Notes: a model not told the origin generated them from the letters alone. 64,000 bases of DNA from Pontibacillus litoralis JSM 072002 (GCF_000775615.1 NZ_AVPG01000001.1:186001-250000), one strand, 5' to 3'. Positions 1 to 8,461 are shown, counted from the stretch's first letter. Numbers and translations are program-made.

Positions 1-480
1 GCGAATAGAGCCTTTGTATCCTTTGTGCTGAAGAAAGGAGCGATAATCAAACTCCCCAGGGTTACGAGCAATCGATACCGGCTGTTCTATCCCTTTAAAT
101 GTGCAAGTAGCACCTGATTGAACATTTGCTGCTTCCAGCGAATCAGGCACATATACTTTCCACTTATGACCTGATTGTGCACTTTCCAAATCAAATTGAA
201 CATAGTCTTCTTCTACAACAGGGGAGGAAAGAATCGTTCCCTTAAAGGTGATGGGATGTTCTCCTTCTGCTACTACTGGTTCAGGTATAAGACGAGGTGT
301 AATGATAGCCATATACGTCATGATTGCCAAACTAAGTAGCGAAACAACGGAAGAAATTCGAATCTTTCCACATAATAAAATAAGCAAAAAAGCAAGAATG
401 GATAAAAGAACCGGTTGCTTTATAGTGACAAATACACCAACTAAAGCACCGATTGCTACGATATAAACGCTTCCTTTCAA
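1..480 (-). CDS. comEC: ComEC DNA-uptake channel protein, N-terminal part (cut by window start)
   Basis: Polytopic membrane protein thought to form the channel that carries transforming single-stranded DNA across the membrane. The frame is open from a TTG start at 480 to base 1 (160 codons). The start is set by AAAGGAG a few bases upstream and by the lack of a good ATG nearby. Two to three hydrophobic segments occupy about residues 3-58, followed by a soluble beta-rich region (DUF4131 type) with the family-typical NPGEFDYRSFL stretch near residue 141. It lies 25 bases downstream of comEB in the order comEA-comEB-comEC. The competence domain and the metallo-beta-lactamase-like domain lie outside the window. 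Confidence 0.9.
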   Translation of the reverse strand, partial: MKGSVYIVAIGALVGVFVTIKQPVLLSILAFLLILLCGKIRISSVVSLLSLAIMTYMAIITPRLIPEPVVAEGEHPITFKGTILSSPVVEEDYVQFDLESAQSGHKWKVYVPDSLEAANVQSGATCTFKGIEQPVSIARNPGEFDYRSFLQHKGYKGSIR

Positions 481-505
481 TTGGTTGCTCCTTTATTCGT
501 GACCC

Positions 506-1066
506 CTATGAAAAAAGAGATGCCGCTTCTTGATGTAACGCTGCTATCTCATCCGCTGGTGCATCTAACTGCTCAAGGCGATGAATCAACCGTTGTATGT
601 ACATAAATTTATCTTGTAATTTCGTGTCTACGAGTTCGGATTGAAACTCCACTTTTACTGTTTGAACACCAGCATCATTAAACAATTCCATCGCATAGGG
701 GTGATTTTTATAGTCTGATGCGTAGTAAACGACTTGTATTCCAGCTTGAATTAACGCTTTACAACAATGTAAACACGGAAAGTGAGTGACATATATTTCT
801 GAACCTGCTGTCGGAACGCCAAATTTGGCACATTGTAATAACGCATTCATTTCGGCATGAATGGTACGAACACAATGGCCGTCAATGACATAACATCCTT
901 CATCTATACAATGCACACTTCCAGATACACTACCATTATATCCTCCAGCAATAATCCGCTTATCTCGAACGACTGTTGCTCCTACTGCTAACCGTTCACA
1001 AGTACTTCTTAGAGCCAATAAATGACTTTGTGCCATAAAATACTGATCCCACGATATACGCTCCAT
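506..1066 (-). CDS. comEB: ComE operon protein 2, dCMP deaminase family
   Basis: Zinc-dependent deoxycytidylate deaminase-like protein of 186 residues, encoded between comEA and comEC; in B. subtilis the gene is reported not to be needed for transformation. The zinc and catalytic motif HAE is at residues 70-72 and the PCLHC zinc motif at 97-101. The GYNG substrate-loop motif is at 42-45. It probably supplies dUMP or salvages nucleotides released during DNA uptake, which is inference. The start ATG has AAGGAG upstream. Length and motifs are normal for the family. Confidence 0.93.
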   Translation of the reverse strand: MERISWDQYFMAQSHLLALRSTCERLAVGATVVRDKRIIAGGYNGSVSGSVHCIDEGCYVIDGHCVRTIHAEMNALLQCAKFGVPTAGSEIYVTHFPCLHCCKALIQAGIQVVYYASDYKNHPYAMELFNDAGVQTVKVEFQSELVDTKLQDKFMYIQRLIHRLEQLDAPADEIAALHQEAASLFS

Positions 1067-1143
1067 GATGAAAGCTCCTTTACCCTTTACATTTTTCCCT
1101 TTTCAGTGTACTGCTTAGGCTATAAAGCGTCAACCACTATCCA

Positions 1144-1743
1144 TTAAGGGACTTGAACTTCACTTTCAAATCCTTCAACCGTTTTCTCCCCAATGCCTTT
1201 CACGTTTTGCAAATCACTTATCGCTTGAAAAGGTCCATTTTCTTCACGGTATTGCACAATAGCATTCGCTTTAGATTCTCCAATGCCTGGTAATTTCTGC
1301 AATTCTTCAACAGCTGCTTGATTGACTTTAATTTTACTATTACTTTCTCCGTTTGGCATTGCACCAGATGCACCAGCTTCCCCAATAGGCAATACTGTAA
1401 CTACCATTTCATCAACTAACTTTTGTGCTAAATTAATCGAATGTGGGTCGGCATTAGAAGCTAATCCACCCGCTTGTTCAATAACATCTTGCACACGTTT
1501 GCCATTTGTCATCTTATACACACCTGGCTGCTTCACTTCCCCTTTCACATCAATATACACGTATATTTCCTCTTCAGACGGTGTTTCTTCTAATTGCTCG
1601 CTTGCTTCGGTGGTTTCTTCAGAAGGAACGACGACTGGATTTGAGCTGTTTGCTTCTTTAGAACCCGTTTTACTAAACACAAGAAAGAGCATAATACCAA
1701 CAATACCAGTAATCATTATGACACTTCGTATGATTCGATTCAT
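1144..1743 (-). CDS. comEA: ComEA competence DNA receptor
   Basis: Membrane-anchored receptor that binds double-stranded DNA outside the membrane during transformation. The protein has a short cytoplasmic tip, one membrane segment (about residues 8-24), an acidic Glu/Thr/Ser linker (30-60), an SLBB-like domain (about 61-118, containing YIDVKGEVKQPGVY) and a C-terminal helix-hairpin-helix DNA-binding domain (138-197) with LPGIG and VKGIG hairpins. I chose the ATG at 1743 because AAAGG precedes it at good spacing; the upstream ATG at 1764 has no ribosome site. It is divergent from comER with a short shared control region and is the first gene of comEA-comEB-comEC. Confidence 0.93.
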   Translation of the reverse strand: MNRIIRSVIMITGIVGIMLFLVFSKTGSKEANSSNPVVVPSEETTEASEQLEETPSEEEIYVYIDVKGEVKQPGVYKMTNGKRVQDVIEQAGGLASNADPHSINLAQKLVDEMVVTVLPIGEAGASGAMPNGESNSKIKVNQAAVEELQKLPGIGESKANAIVQYREENGPFQAISDLQNVKGIGEKTVEGFESEVQVP

Positions 1744-1816
1744 ATTTATTCGACCTTTCTTCATATAGTAAATAAAGAGATCTGTATCTTATCAATTGAC
1801 AAGGGGGGAAAATCCT

Positions 1817-2638
1817 TTGAAATGGGGAGTAATAGGCATAGGTAACATGGGAGAAATGCTCGTTCAAGCATGGCTTGAATCCAGAATGGTCGAGCCACAA
1901 AATGTTGTACTTCATAATCGTTCCATTTACAAAGCAGAGCAAATCCAACAAATCTATCCAAGCGTCACAGTAGTAAGCGATCCAATTTCTGCTGCAAAGC
2001 AAGTAGACATCTTATTTGTATGTGTAAAACCATTAAGCATTCACCCTCTTTTAGGTGATATTCGAGAGCATTTAACAGAAGAGCAATGCTTAGTTTCCAT
2101 AACAAGTCCATATTCTGTAAAGGAATTAGAACAATTGGTGCCGTGTCAAGTAGCTAGAATTATTCCAAGTATTACGAATCGCGCTGTAACAGGGGCAAGC
2201 TTAGTAACATTTGGGGAGCGTATTAAACCGATAATGAAGAGCTATTTAGAACAAAGCATCAAACATTATTCCAAGCCAATAGAAATTAAAGAAGACATTA
2301 CACGTGTTTCATCAGATATTGTTTCATGTGGTCCTGCTTTTTTCAGTTATATCATGCAACGATTTATTGAAGCGACGTGTGAAGAAACAAACATCACCAA
2401 AAAAGAAGCTACGATGATGATGTCAGAAATGATGATTGGTTTAGGGAAATTAATAGAGGATGGGCATTATTCATTAGAGACATTGCAACAAAAAGTATGT
2501 GTAAAAGGAGGCGTAACAGGAGAAGGAATCAAAGTTCTCGAAGAAGAAATTGGCAATATGTTTCATCGACTCCTTCAGAAAACACATGAAAAGTATGCGG
2601 AAGATAAACGTGAGATAGCGGAACAATTGGAGGTATAA
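1817..2638 (+). CDS. comER: ComER, pyrroline-5-carboxylate reductase-like late competence protein
   Basis: A 273-residue ProC-like Rossmann protein divergent to the comE operon. The N-terminus carries the dinucleotide-binding motif GIGNMG at residues 7-12, and the C-terminal half has the helical dimer domain with a degenerate KGGVTGEGI in place of the proline-reductase signature. It is therefore probably not an efficient P5C reductase. The start is taken as TTG at 1817 because a strong AAGGGGGG lies eight bases upstream. An in-frame ATG at 1796 would place that site inside the gene. Its role is unsettled; B. subtilis comER is dispensable for competence and has been linked to sporulation and biofilm. 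Confidence 0.85.
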   Translation: MKWGVIGIGNMGEMLVQAWLESRMVEPQNVVLHNRSIYKAEQIQQIYPSVTVVSDPISAAKQVDILFVCVKPLSIHPLLGDIREHLTEEQCLVSITSPYSVKELEQLVPCQVARIIPSITNRAVTGASLVTFGERIKPIMKSYLEQSIKHYSKPIEIKEDITRVSSDIVSCGPAFFSYIMQRFIEATCEETNITKKEATMMMSEMMIGLGKLIEDGHYSLETLQQKVCVKGGVTGEGIKVLEEEIGNMFHRLLQKTHEKYAEDKREIAEQLEV

Positions 2639-2700
2639 ATATATTTTCGACACATTCACTGATTTTCCTTCAAAAACTTAAAATATTTTTCATATAAGAA

Positions 2701-2742
2701 AAACAAGAGGAAGTTTAAGTATTAAGCTTCCTCTTGTTTTTG
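2701..2742. terminator. Bidirectional terminator between comER and yqeM
   Basis: A perfect 13-base inverted repeat (AAACAAGAGGAAG at 2701-2713 against 2727-2739) is flanked by T-rich runs on both sides. It serves convergent comER (plus) and yqeM (minus). The right arm overlaps the last codons of yqeM. Confidence 0.85.
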
Positions 2743-3489
2743 TGACTTCCTACAAACAAAAAAAATTCGATCATGTTCATCCTCTTTATACCCTGGTTCG
2801 AGTTGAAAATCAGCATGAACATTTACAATCTCAAATCCCGTGGCAATTAACCAATCCATATACTGTTGTACAGAATATGTTCGTTGCTTATGAAACTCAT
2901 CAAAACGCTCATAGTTCTCCCCTTGCTTTACAAAAAACGTTAAATCATGTGAAACGTAATAAGGCGTCCCTTCTATTTGATCACAAAACCAAATATACGA
3001 TATGTCATCAGTCACATGTGCAAAAGTTTGGTTTGCTAGAAAATTTTCCACATAGTTTATGGAATGTACGTCAAATAAAAACATTCCGCCATCTTGCAAC
3101 ATATGATAAACATTTTGAAAGAATCGCTCTACAACTCCATCTCGCGTTAAATAGTTCACCACATCACAATAACATACAACACCGTCAAAACGTAAACCTT
3201 CTTGATGCCTAGTAATATCGGTTTGCACCCATTGAATCACGGCATTTTGCTGTATTGCTTTTTGTTGTGCAATCGTAAGCATTTCCTCTGACAAATCAAC
3301 GCCAGTCATTGCATAACCATGCTGATGTAATCGTAATGTCAATTCACCAGTACCAGCTCCGAGATCAGCTACATGTTGAATGTCGGTTTCAGCATGGTTA
3401 AATTGCTCAAGTGTGAAGTTCAACCATTCATCATAAGGAACATCTTGCATGAAACGGTCATACAACTGGGCAAAGCGACCATAACTCAT
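2722..3489 (-). CDS. yqeM: YqeM, SAM-dependent methyltransferase, substrate unknown
   Basis: Class I methyltransferase of 255 residues. Motif I (VADLGAGTGEL, about residues 40-50) binds S-adenosylmethionine, an acidic residue (GVDLS) follows at the end of strand 2, and motif IV is in GVVCYCDVVNYL. The C-terminal half matches the uncharacterised YqeM family, which always travels with rsfS, yqeK and nadD. Its start ATG overlaps the rsfS stop by four bases (ATGA), implying coupled translation. It is the last gene of the yqeG operon and ends in a terminator. The substrate is not known; the neighbourhood suggests a ribosome or tRNA target, which is inference only. Confidence 0.82.
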   Translation of the reverse strand: MSYGRFAQLYDRFMQDVPYDEWLNFTLEQFNHAETDIQHVADLGAGTGELTLRLHQHGYAMTGVDLSEEMLTIAQQKAIQQNAVIQWVQTDITRHQEGLRFDGVVCYCDVVNYLTRDGVVERFFQNVYHMLQDGGMFLFDVHSINYVENFLANQTFAHVTDDISYIWFCDQIEGTPYYVSHDLTFFVKQGENYERFDEFHKQRTYSVQQYMDWLIATGFEIVNVHADFQLEPGYKEDEHDRIFFVCRKSQKQEEA

Positions 3490-3860
3490 CGTTCCATTTG
3501 TTCCCGCTCTCTGTCAATCTCTTCAAACGAATACGTAGGCGCATCTCCCCATAAACGTTCTAAATTATAATAATGGCGCTCATCTTCATGGAACACATGG
3601 CAAACTACATCATCTAAATCCACTAATATCCAACGAGCATGTTCAAATCCTTCAAGACGTTGAACATCCATTCCGTTTGCTTCCGCTTCTTCTTTAATAT
3701 TTCGAGCAATCGCTTGTACTTGTCGTTCATTGCTTGCGTGACAGATGATAAAATAGTCAGCCACTAAGGACACAGAATTCATATCTAACACGACAATATC
3801 TTCTGCTCGTTTATCATCACTGGCTTTCGCCGCTACTTGCATCAATTGTTTACTATCCAT
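3486..3860 (-). CDS. rsfS: Ribosomal silencing factor RsfS
   Basis: RsfS (Iojap family) binds ribosomal protein L14 and blocks 30S-50S joining, lowering translation when nutrients are scarce. The 124-residue protein has the family core: an N-terminal helix, the VVLDMNSVSLVADYFII strand region near 23-39, the ASNERQVQAIA segment and DDVVCHVFHEDERHYYNLERLW near the C-terminus. It follows yqeK by 17 bases and overlaps yqeM. The tail after the conserved LWGDAP is slightly long and charged, a common variation. Confidence 0.93.
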   Translation of the reverse strand: MDSKQLMQVAAKASDDKRAEDIVVLDMNSVSLVADYFIICHASNERQVQAIARNIKEEAEANGMDVQRLEGFEHARWILVDLDDVVCHVFHEDERHYYNLERLWGDAPTYSFEEIDREREQMER

Positions 3861-3877
3861 CTATAAATTCCTCCATT

Positions 3878-4447
3878 TTAATTAGCTCTCACTTTTTTCG
3901 TTAAATCATTGTACGCATGAAACGTATCAGGAAAAATAGGTTGATTCTTACTCATAAGAAATGAAATCGTATTCCGTGCAGCCATCCAACATGCTCGGTC
4001 TAAATCTTCCCAAGCCGATTCCCTAACTAGTTCAACTCCTGGAAATTTACGTCCAGGCTCAATATAGTCAGCAAGGTAGACTACTTTATCCAAAGTAGTC
4101 ATGTGTATGCGGCCCGTTGTATGAAAATGAATCGCTTCAAGAATTTCCCGGTCCTCTATACCCACTTCTCGTTCCACTAATAACGCGCCAACAGGACCAT
4201 GCCACAGTTCGTGATGGTATTGCAACAAATCTTTCGGCAAATAGGTACTCTCTATCCAGCGCCTCATTTCCTCTTTCGGTCGGTATTTGGCATAATCATG
4301 AAAAATGGCCGCTAATTCGGCTTTCTTCACATGAACATTATACTTCTTCGCAAGTTCTATCGCCGTTTCCATAACACGTATCGTATGTTCATAGCGTGAT
4401 TGCTTTAATTTCGATTGAACGATTGCTAATGCTTCATTTCGATCCAT
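3878..4447 (-). CDS. yqeK: YqeK, HD-domain Ap4A hydrolase
   Basis: HD-superfamily phosphohydrolase of 189 residues. YqeK proteins hydrolyse diadenosine tetraphosphate symmetrically to ADP. The metal ligands are visible: H21 (EHT), H50-D51 (FHDYAKY), the HHELWHG histidines near 78-83, the IHFHTTG motif and a final Asp in VVYLADYIEP. The gene overlaps nadD by 14 bases and precedes rsfS, the usual Bacillales order. Coupling to NadD is thought to reflect nucleotide homeostasis. Confidence 0.9.
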   Translation of the reverse strand: MDRNEALAIVQSKLKQSRYEHTIRVMETAIELAKKYNVHVKKAELAAIFHDYAKYRPKEEMRRWIESTYLPKDLLQYHHELWHGPVGALLVEREVGIEDREILEAIHFHTTGRIHMTTLDKVVYLADYIEPGRKFPGVELVRESAWEDLDRACWMAARNTISFLMSKNQPIFPDTFHAYNDLTKKVRAN

Positions 4448-5003
4448 ACAATCCTCGCTCCTTTATATAAGCTTCAACCTCTTGAGGAACTAAATACTTG
4501 GTCGATTCTCCCTTTTTAAACCGTTCACGAATTAATGTCGACGATACATCGAACATCGGTATTTCCACTTGGATGACCGGATATGGACCTTGTAAGTCAT
4601 ACCCGAATCGTTGTACACCAACGAGCGTCACCAACGTAGAGAGCGCTTCAATTTGATGCCAATTTGGCAAATATTCCACCATATCGCCACCCATAATGAA
4701 ATAAAATTCTTTTCCCTCATAGGTTTCTAAAAGCGCTTTTACCGTATCGATTGTATAGGAAGGACCTGAACGCTCCAATTCTATCGTATTCACTACAAAG
4801 TGGTCATTGTTTTGCACTGCCATTTCGGTCATTGCCACTCGATCTTCCGCTTCCGTAGTAGACGTTTCTTTATGGGGGGGAATATGCGATGGGATAAACC
4901 ATACTTCATCTAAATCCAGCGCACGATAAACTTCCTCCGCAATTAACAAATGACCGTTATGAGGAGGGTCAAACGTTCCCCCTAATAAACCAATCTTCTT
5001 CAT
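4434..5003 (-). CDS. nadD: Nicotinate-nucleotide adenylyltransferase
   Basis: NadD transfers AMP from ATP to nicotinate mononucleotide, giving deamido-NAD in NAD synthesis. The 189-residue protein has the nucleotidyltransferase signature GGTFDPPHNGH at residues 8-18, SHIPPHK near 40, the FIMGGDMVEYLPNW segment and the C-terminal SSTLIRERF (a form of the ISSTxxR motif). It sits between yhbY and yqeK and overlaps yqeK. Confidence 0.95.
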   Translation of the reverse strand: MKKIGLLGGTFDPPHNGHLLIAEEVYRALDLDEVWFIPSHIPPHKETSTTEAEDRVAMTEMAVQNNDHFVVNTIELERSGPSYTIDTVKALLETYEGKEFYFIMGGDMVEYLPNWHQIEALSTLVTLVGVQRFGYDLQGPYPVIQVEIPMFDVSSTLIRERFKKGESTKYLVPQEVEAYIKERGLYGSK

Positions 5004-5017
5004 ACCATACTCCTTTT

Positions 5018-5308
5018 TTACGGTAATTGAATTTCTTTATGTTCTTTTGATTCTTTATACAGAATAATCGTATTCCCAATAACTTGAACAATATGCGCCT
5101 GTGCTCCATTGGCTAGCTGCTCTGCAACTTCATGCTTGTCATCAAAATTATTTTGTAAAATACTCACTTTAATTAACTCTCTTTTTTCTAGCACATCTGC
5201 AATTTGTTGAATCATATTATCCGTAACACCTGTTTTACCTACTTGAAAAATTGGGTTTAAATGGTGAGCTTTCGCACGTAAAAAACGCTTTTGTTTACCT
5301 GTTAACAT
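5018..5308 (-). CDS. yhbY: YhbY-family RNA-binding protein (CRM domain)
   Basis: Small 96-residue CRM-domain protein associated with 50S assembly; called YqeI in B. subtilis. It has the conserved KRFLRAKAHHLNPIFQVGK start, the GVTDNMIQQIADVLEKRELIKV core and a C-terminal VIGNTIILYKES strand. The start ATG overlaps the aroE stop by seven bases, so translation is coupled. RBS GGAG lies six to eight bases upstream. Confidence 0.93.
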   Translation of the reverse strand: MLTGKQKRFLRAKAHHLNPIFQVGKTGVTDNMIQQIADVLEKRELIKVSILQNNFDDKHEVAEQLANGAQAHIVQVIGNTIILYKESKEHKEIQLP

Positions 5309-6150
5309 ATTGAATCTCCTTTTTGTTTTTGCTTGAAATTTTGTAACACTTTATCTGCTTGGATCGTTGTATCTGTCCAAATCTCATACGATAGAGCAGC
5401 TTGATATACGAGCATTCCGTCCCCATGTAAAGGACGACCACCGCAGTGTTTGGCATCTTGTAAAAATGATGTTTCCAACGGCTTATAAACAATGTCCGCT
5501 ACAATTGCTCCCTGTTTCACATTTGTAAGCTTCATAATTTGTTGCGCATCTTTTGGTGACATGCCTACTGAAGTCGTTTGGACGATTACATCATATTGCG
5601 ATAGGGCTTCTTCTGCTTGTTGTAAAGAAGTCGCCGTAGATGAAATACCGTAATCATTGATTGTCAATAAACTGTCAGCTCGACTTGTCGTCCGGTTCGC
5701 AATATCCACTCTTTGCACACCTTTTTCAAGAAATGCTGTGTATATTCCTCTTGCAGCACCACCAGCGCCGACTATGAGTACCTTCAACCCTTCAAGATTG
5801 ACATCAGGATAGCTTTCTTGTAAGGAGCGTACAAACCCTTTTCCATCTGTATTGTAGCCAATCCACTCACCGTTTTGAAACAACACCGTATTAATTGCTC
5901 CTACTTTTGCTGCATATGGATCCACTCGATCAACATATTCCAGCATTTTCTCTTTGTAAGGAACTGTTACATTAAATCCATCCACTTGCAACGTTTTCAT
6001 GGCGTTTAACGTGTTCTCTAATTCATTAGGAGCCGTTTCCCAAACACGATATAGACCCTGTTTATTTTGTTGCTTTAGAAATTGATGATGAATCCAAGGT
6101 GATTGTGAATGCAGAGCTGGATAGCCAATTAAGCCAAATAAATAACGCAT
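5302..6150 (-). CDS. aroE: Shikimate dehydrogenase
   Basis: AroE reduces 3-dehydroshikimate to shikimate with NADPH in aromatic amino acid synthesis. The 282-residue protein shows the shikimate-binding HSQSP (14-18), the catalytic lysine in NVTVPYKEKM, INTVLF and YNTDGKG, and the NADP-binding GAGGAARGI. I chose the ATG at 6150, preceded by GGGATG, over the GTG nine bases upstream, because the family usually begins just before the first Rossmann-like strand. Flanked by yqeH and yhbY as in other Bacillaceae. Confidence 0.95.
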   Translation of the reverse strand: MRYLFGLIGYPALHSQSPWIHHQFLKQQNKQGLYRVWETAPNELENTLNAMKTLQVDGFNVTVPYKEKMLEYVDRVDPYAAKVGAINTVLFQNGEWIGYNTDGKGFVRSLQESYPDVNLEGLKVLIVGAGGAARGIYTAFLEKGVQRVDIANRTTSRADSLLTINDYGISSTATSLQQAEEALSQYDVIVQTTSVGMSPKDAQQIMKLTNVKQGAIVADIVYKPLETSFLQDAKHCGGRPLHGDGMLVYQAALSYEIWTDTTIQADKVLQNFKQKQKGDSIC

Positions 6151-6171
6151 AAATACCACATCCCGTAATGA

Positions 6172-7272
6172 TTATATGAGTGATGAACGTAAAGAAACTC
6201 GAACCCCTTCAGGAATATGAGCCGTAACGGAAATGCCTCCTTCTGGTACCGTCACCCATCCAAGTCCAGAGAACACAATATCTGTTTTACCTTCTTCGAT
6301 ATAGAAAGAATGTGACTTCAAAGGTGGCATAACCTTTCTTGTTTCTTCATCAGGTGGAACGAGTAATTCTCCAACTTGGTTGTCGTACAGCACCTCAGCC
6401 TTTTGCAATTTCGTTCTGTGAATCATTAAATCATTTGCAAAGTAGCATACAAACGAATGGCGTTCTCCTTTAATGAAATCTAAACGTGCAAGACCTCCGA
6501 TAAACAGTGTTTGATCGGGATTTAATTGATACGTACGCGGTTTGATTTCTTTCTTCGGTGTTATCACCTTTAAGTCTTGATTGGAAACGTAATGAGCCAT
6601 TTGATGATGATTAATAATTCCCGGTGTATCAAACAATGAAGTATCATCATCTAGAGGGATATTAATGAATCCAAGGGTCGTACCTGGAAAATAAGATGTT
6701 GTAATAGCCTCTTTTTCTCCTGTCGATCGTTGAATAAGGTGGTTAATAAACGTTGATTTCCCAACATTCGTACAGCCAACGACATATACGTTTTTTGACT
6801 GACGAACGTGATCTAAAGCAACAGCCGCTTCATCCATTCCTTCGCCCGTTTTCGCTGAAACTAAGTGGACATCTGTTACTTTTAATCCTTGATCTTTTGC
6901 GGATTTCCTCATCCATTGTTTCACTTTATTTGGGTTTACGGACTTAGGAAGTAAGTCTACCTTATTTCCTATTAACAAAATCGGCTTATTCCCTGTAAAG
7001 CGTGGCAAACCATTGATAAAACTACCATTAAAATCAAAAATATCAATAATCTTCACGATAATACCATCTGTTTCACCAATTTGATTTAACATCTTTAAGA
7101 AATCATCATTTGTTAAATCAACATCTTGCACTTCATTGTAATGCTTTAAGCGAAAGCAACGTTTACAAATAATTTCCTCTCGTTTAAGAGCTGAAGCAGG
7201 AGCATATCCCGTTGCTTTAGGATCCTCTGTTTGGATAATAGCTCCACATCCTTGACACTTTATTACGTTCAT
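6172..7272 (-). CDS. yqeH: YqeH, circularly permuted ribosome-assembly GTPase
   Basis: GTPase needed for 30S subunit assembly. The 366-residue protein opens with a treble-clef zinc finger (CQGCG and CKRCF within the first 45 residues). The G motifs are permuted: G4 (NKVDLL) comes before G1 (GCTNVGKST) and G3 (DTPG), followed by a C-terminal RNA-binding region. The ATG at 7272 is used because GGAGG sits at the right distance and it overlaps the yqeG stop as ATGA; a start 15 bases upstream lacks such a site. Confidence 0.95.
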   Translation of the reverse strand: MNVIKCQGCGAIIQTEDPKATGYAPASALKREEIICKRCFRLKHYNEVQDVDLTNDDFLKMLNQIGETDGIIVKIIDIFDFNGSFINGLPRFTGNKPILLIGNKVDLLPKSVNPNKVKQWMRKSAKDQGLKVTDVHLVSAKTGEGMDEAAVALDHVRQSKNVYVVGCTNVGKSTFINHLIQRSTGEKEAITTSYFPGTTLGFINIPLDDDTSLFDTPGIINHHQMAHYVSNQDLKVITPKKEIKPRTYQLNPDQTLFIGGLARLDFIKGERHSFVCYFANDLMIHRTKLQKAEVLYDNQVGELLVPPDEETRKVMPPLKSHSFYIEEGKTDIVFSGLGWVTVPEGGISVTAHIPEGVRVSLRSSLI

Positions 7273-7790
7273 CCTCTTTCCTCCCATGAAATCATACCTT
7301 TACGCCGAAAGAAATTAAGTAACCTTCGTTCTACTTGCCTGTTAAACCTTGTAAAGAATCCATCCGTTTGTACAATTGGTACAACTAAAATGGTATATAG
7401 GCTTGCTCGATTTCCTCCTAGCACGTCCGTGAGTAATTGATCCCCAACTACCACCATTTCATCCTTCTTGAGTCCCATTTGCTTTTGTGCTTTTCGGAAA
7501 GCTTGACCTAGTGGCTTTCGCGCACTATGAATAAACGGAATATCAAGTGGCTCTGAAAACCATGTCACTCGTTTCTCGTTATTATTTGAAATAATCGTTA
7601 CATCAATGTCATTATCTTTCATTAACTGAAACCATTCAATGATCTCCGGTGTTGCTTCTGGTTGATCCCATGCAACTAATGTATTATCTAAATCAGTTAC
7701 AATACCTTTTATACCTTTAGCCTTTAAATGCGAAGGCGTTATATCAAATACGGATTTTACATGCTCATTCGGCAGAAATTTTTTTAACAT
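7269..7790 (-). CDS. yqeG: YqeG, HAD-superfamily phosphatase (type IIIA)
   Basis: Predicted phosphatase of 173 residues, first gene of the yqeG-yqeH-aroE-yhbY-nadD-yqeK-rsfS-yqeM cluster. HAD motif I is DLDNTLVAW (nucleophile Asp near residue 33), motif II is in VTIISNN, the motif III lysine is in SARKPLG, and motif IV is VVGDQLLTDVLGGN. The ATG at 7790 has AGGTGA six bases upstream. Relatives act as phosphatidylglycerophosphatases in some bacteria, but the Bacillus substrate is not established. Confidence 0.88.
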   Translation of the reverse strand: MLKKFLPNEHVKSVFDITPSHLKAKGIKGIVTDLDNTLVAWDQPEATPEIIEWFQLMKDNDIDVTIISNNNEKRVTWFSEPLDIPFIHSARKPLGQAFRKAQKQMGLKKDEMVVVGDQLLTDVLGGNRASLYTILVVPIVQTDGFFTRFNRQVERRLLNFFRRKGMISWEERG

Positions 7791-8237
7791 TATGTTCACC
7801 TCTATCAATTAGGGACAATTCGTTCCTTACTCATGATATACAATTTAGCTGTTTCTTTCAAAAGAAAATTTCTATTATACCACAAGTTCGTATTATTTAT
7901 ATTCACATATGCTAGTTTAAATTTTATAACATCATTCGTATACATGAATCTGGTTCTTCTATTCTTTTATACGTATTATGCAAGAAAGTTCTCGACAAAT
8001 TGTAACATTTTACAACTTGTGGATAACTTCCCCCTTGTTATACACAATATTTCTTCCGCATATTCCCTCACTTTCGCTATTATTACTCACAAGTTATGTA
8101 CAACCACCTGTGGATAGTCACTCAGTTGTTGCTCTTACTATTTCATGATACAGTTAGTTTAATGAAATGAGAAACATGTTCGAACAACTTTAAAACAAGA
8201 AATCGTCATCACATACACCAAAGTATTTCTATTATTT
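7791..8237. other. yqeG-sda intergenic region
   Basis: About 450 bases with no convincing coding frame. It must hold the divergent promoters of the yqeG operon (minus) and sda (plus). The right half (8018-8117) carries the DnaA-box cluster listed separately. The left half is AT-rich with no clear repeat or fold. Confidence 0.6.
8018..8117. promoter_or_regulatory. DnaA-box cluster upstream of sda
   Basis: TGTGGATAA at 8018-8026 matches the DnaA consensus exactly (reverse orientation) and TTATACACA at 8038-8046 fits TTATNCACA exactly. TTATGTACA at 8094-8102 and TGTGGATAG at 8109-8117 are one-mismatch copies. In B. subtilis, DnaA acts directly on sda so that the checkpoint follows replication state; the cluster here sits 160-260 bases before the sda start and suggests the same control. 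Confidence 0.75.
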
Positions 8238-8276
8238 GGGAGGTGCCTTAGCCTGTATTCTTACTGGCAGATTTCT

Positions 8277-8417
8277 ATGGAACATTTATCTGATGAGTTA
8301 TTAATCGAAACGTATCAGAAAGCGATTGACTTACAGCTTAGTTCTGAATTTATTCAATTAATTGAAGAAGAACTTCAACAAAGAAGTATTACGTACCAAG
8401 TTAAACAACCGAGTTAA
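8277..8417 (+). CDS. sda: Sda, sporulation checkpoint inhibitor of KinA/KinB
   Basis: A 46-residue antikinase that binds the dimerisation domain of the sporulation kinase KinA and stops entry into sporulation when replication is perturbed. The protein begins MEHLSDELLIETYQKAI and forms the expected two-helix hairpin, with the conserved LSDELLIE, the FIQLIEEEL helix and a short tail. The ATG at 8277 matches the known functional start, yet the only strong ribosome site (GGGAGGTG, 8238-8245) is 31 bases upstream and is well placed for a CTG at 8253, which would add eight residues. A terminator follows, so it is transcribed as a single gene. Confidence 0.9.
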   Translation: MEHLSDELLIETYQKAIDLQLSSEFIQLIEEELQQRSITYQVKQPS

Positions 8418-8428
8418 TCTAACTTCAG

Positions 8429-8461
8429 ATCCTTATCACTATGTTGTGATAAGGATTTTAT
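8429..8461 (+). terminator. sda terminator
   Basis: Perfect 11-base stem ATCCTTATCAC / GTGATAAGGAT (8429-8439, 8446-8456), a six-base loop, then TTTTATT. Confidence 0.88.

Noticed and set aside
1322-1768. 148-codon plus-strand open frame
   Set aside because: It lies wholly antisense to comEA, with no ribosome site and Ser/Thr-rich nonsense composition.
7833-8117. 94-codon plus-strand open frame before sda
   Set aside because: No ribosome site, Phe/Tyr-rich AT-driven composition, and it covers the DnaA-box region.
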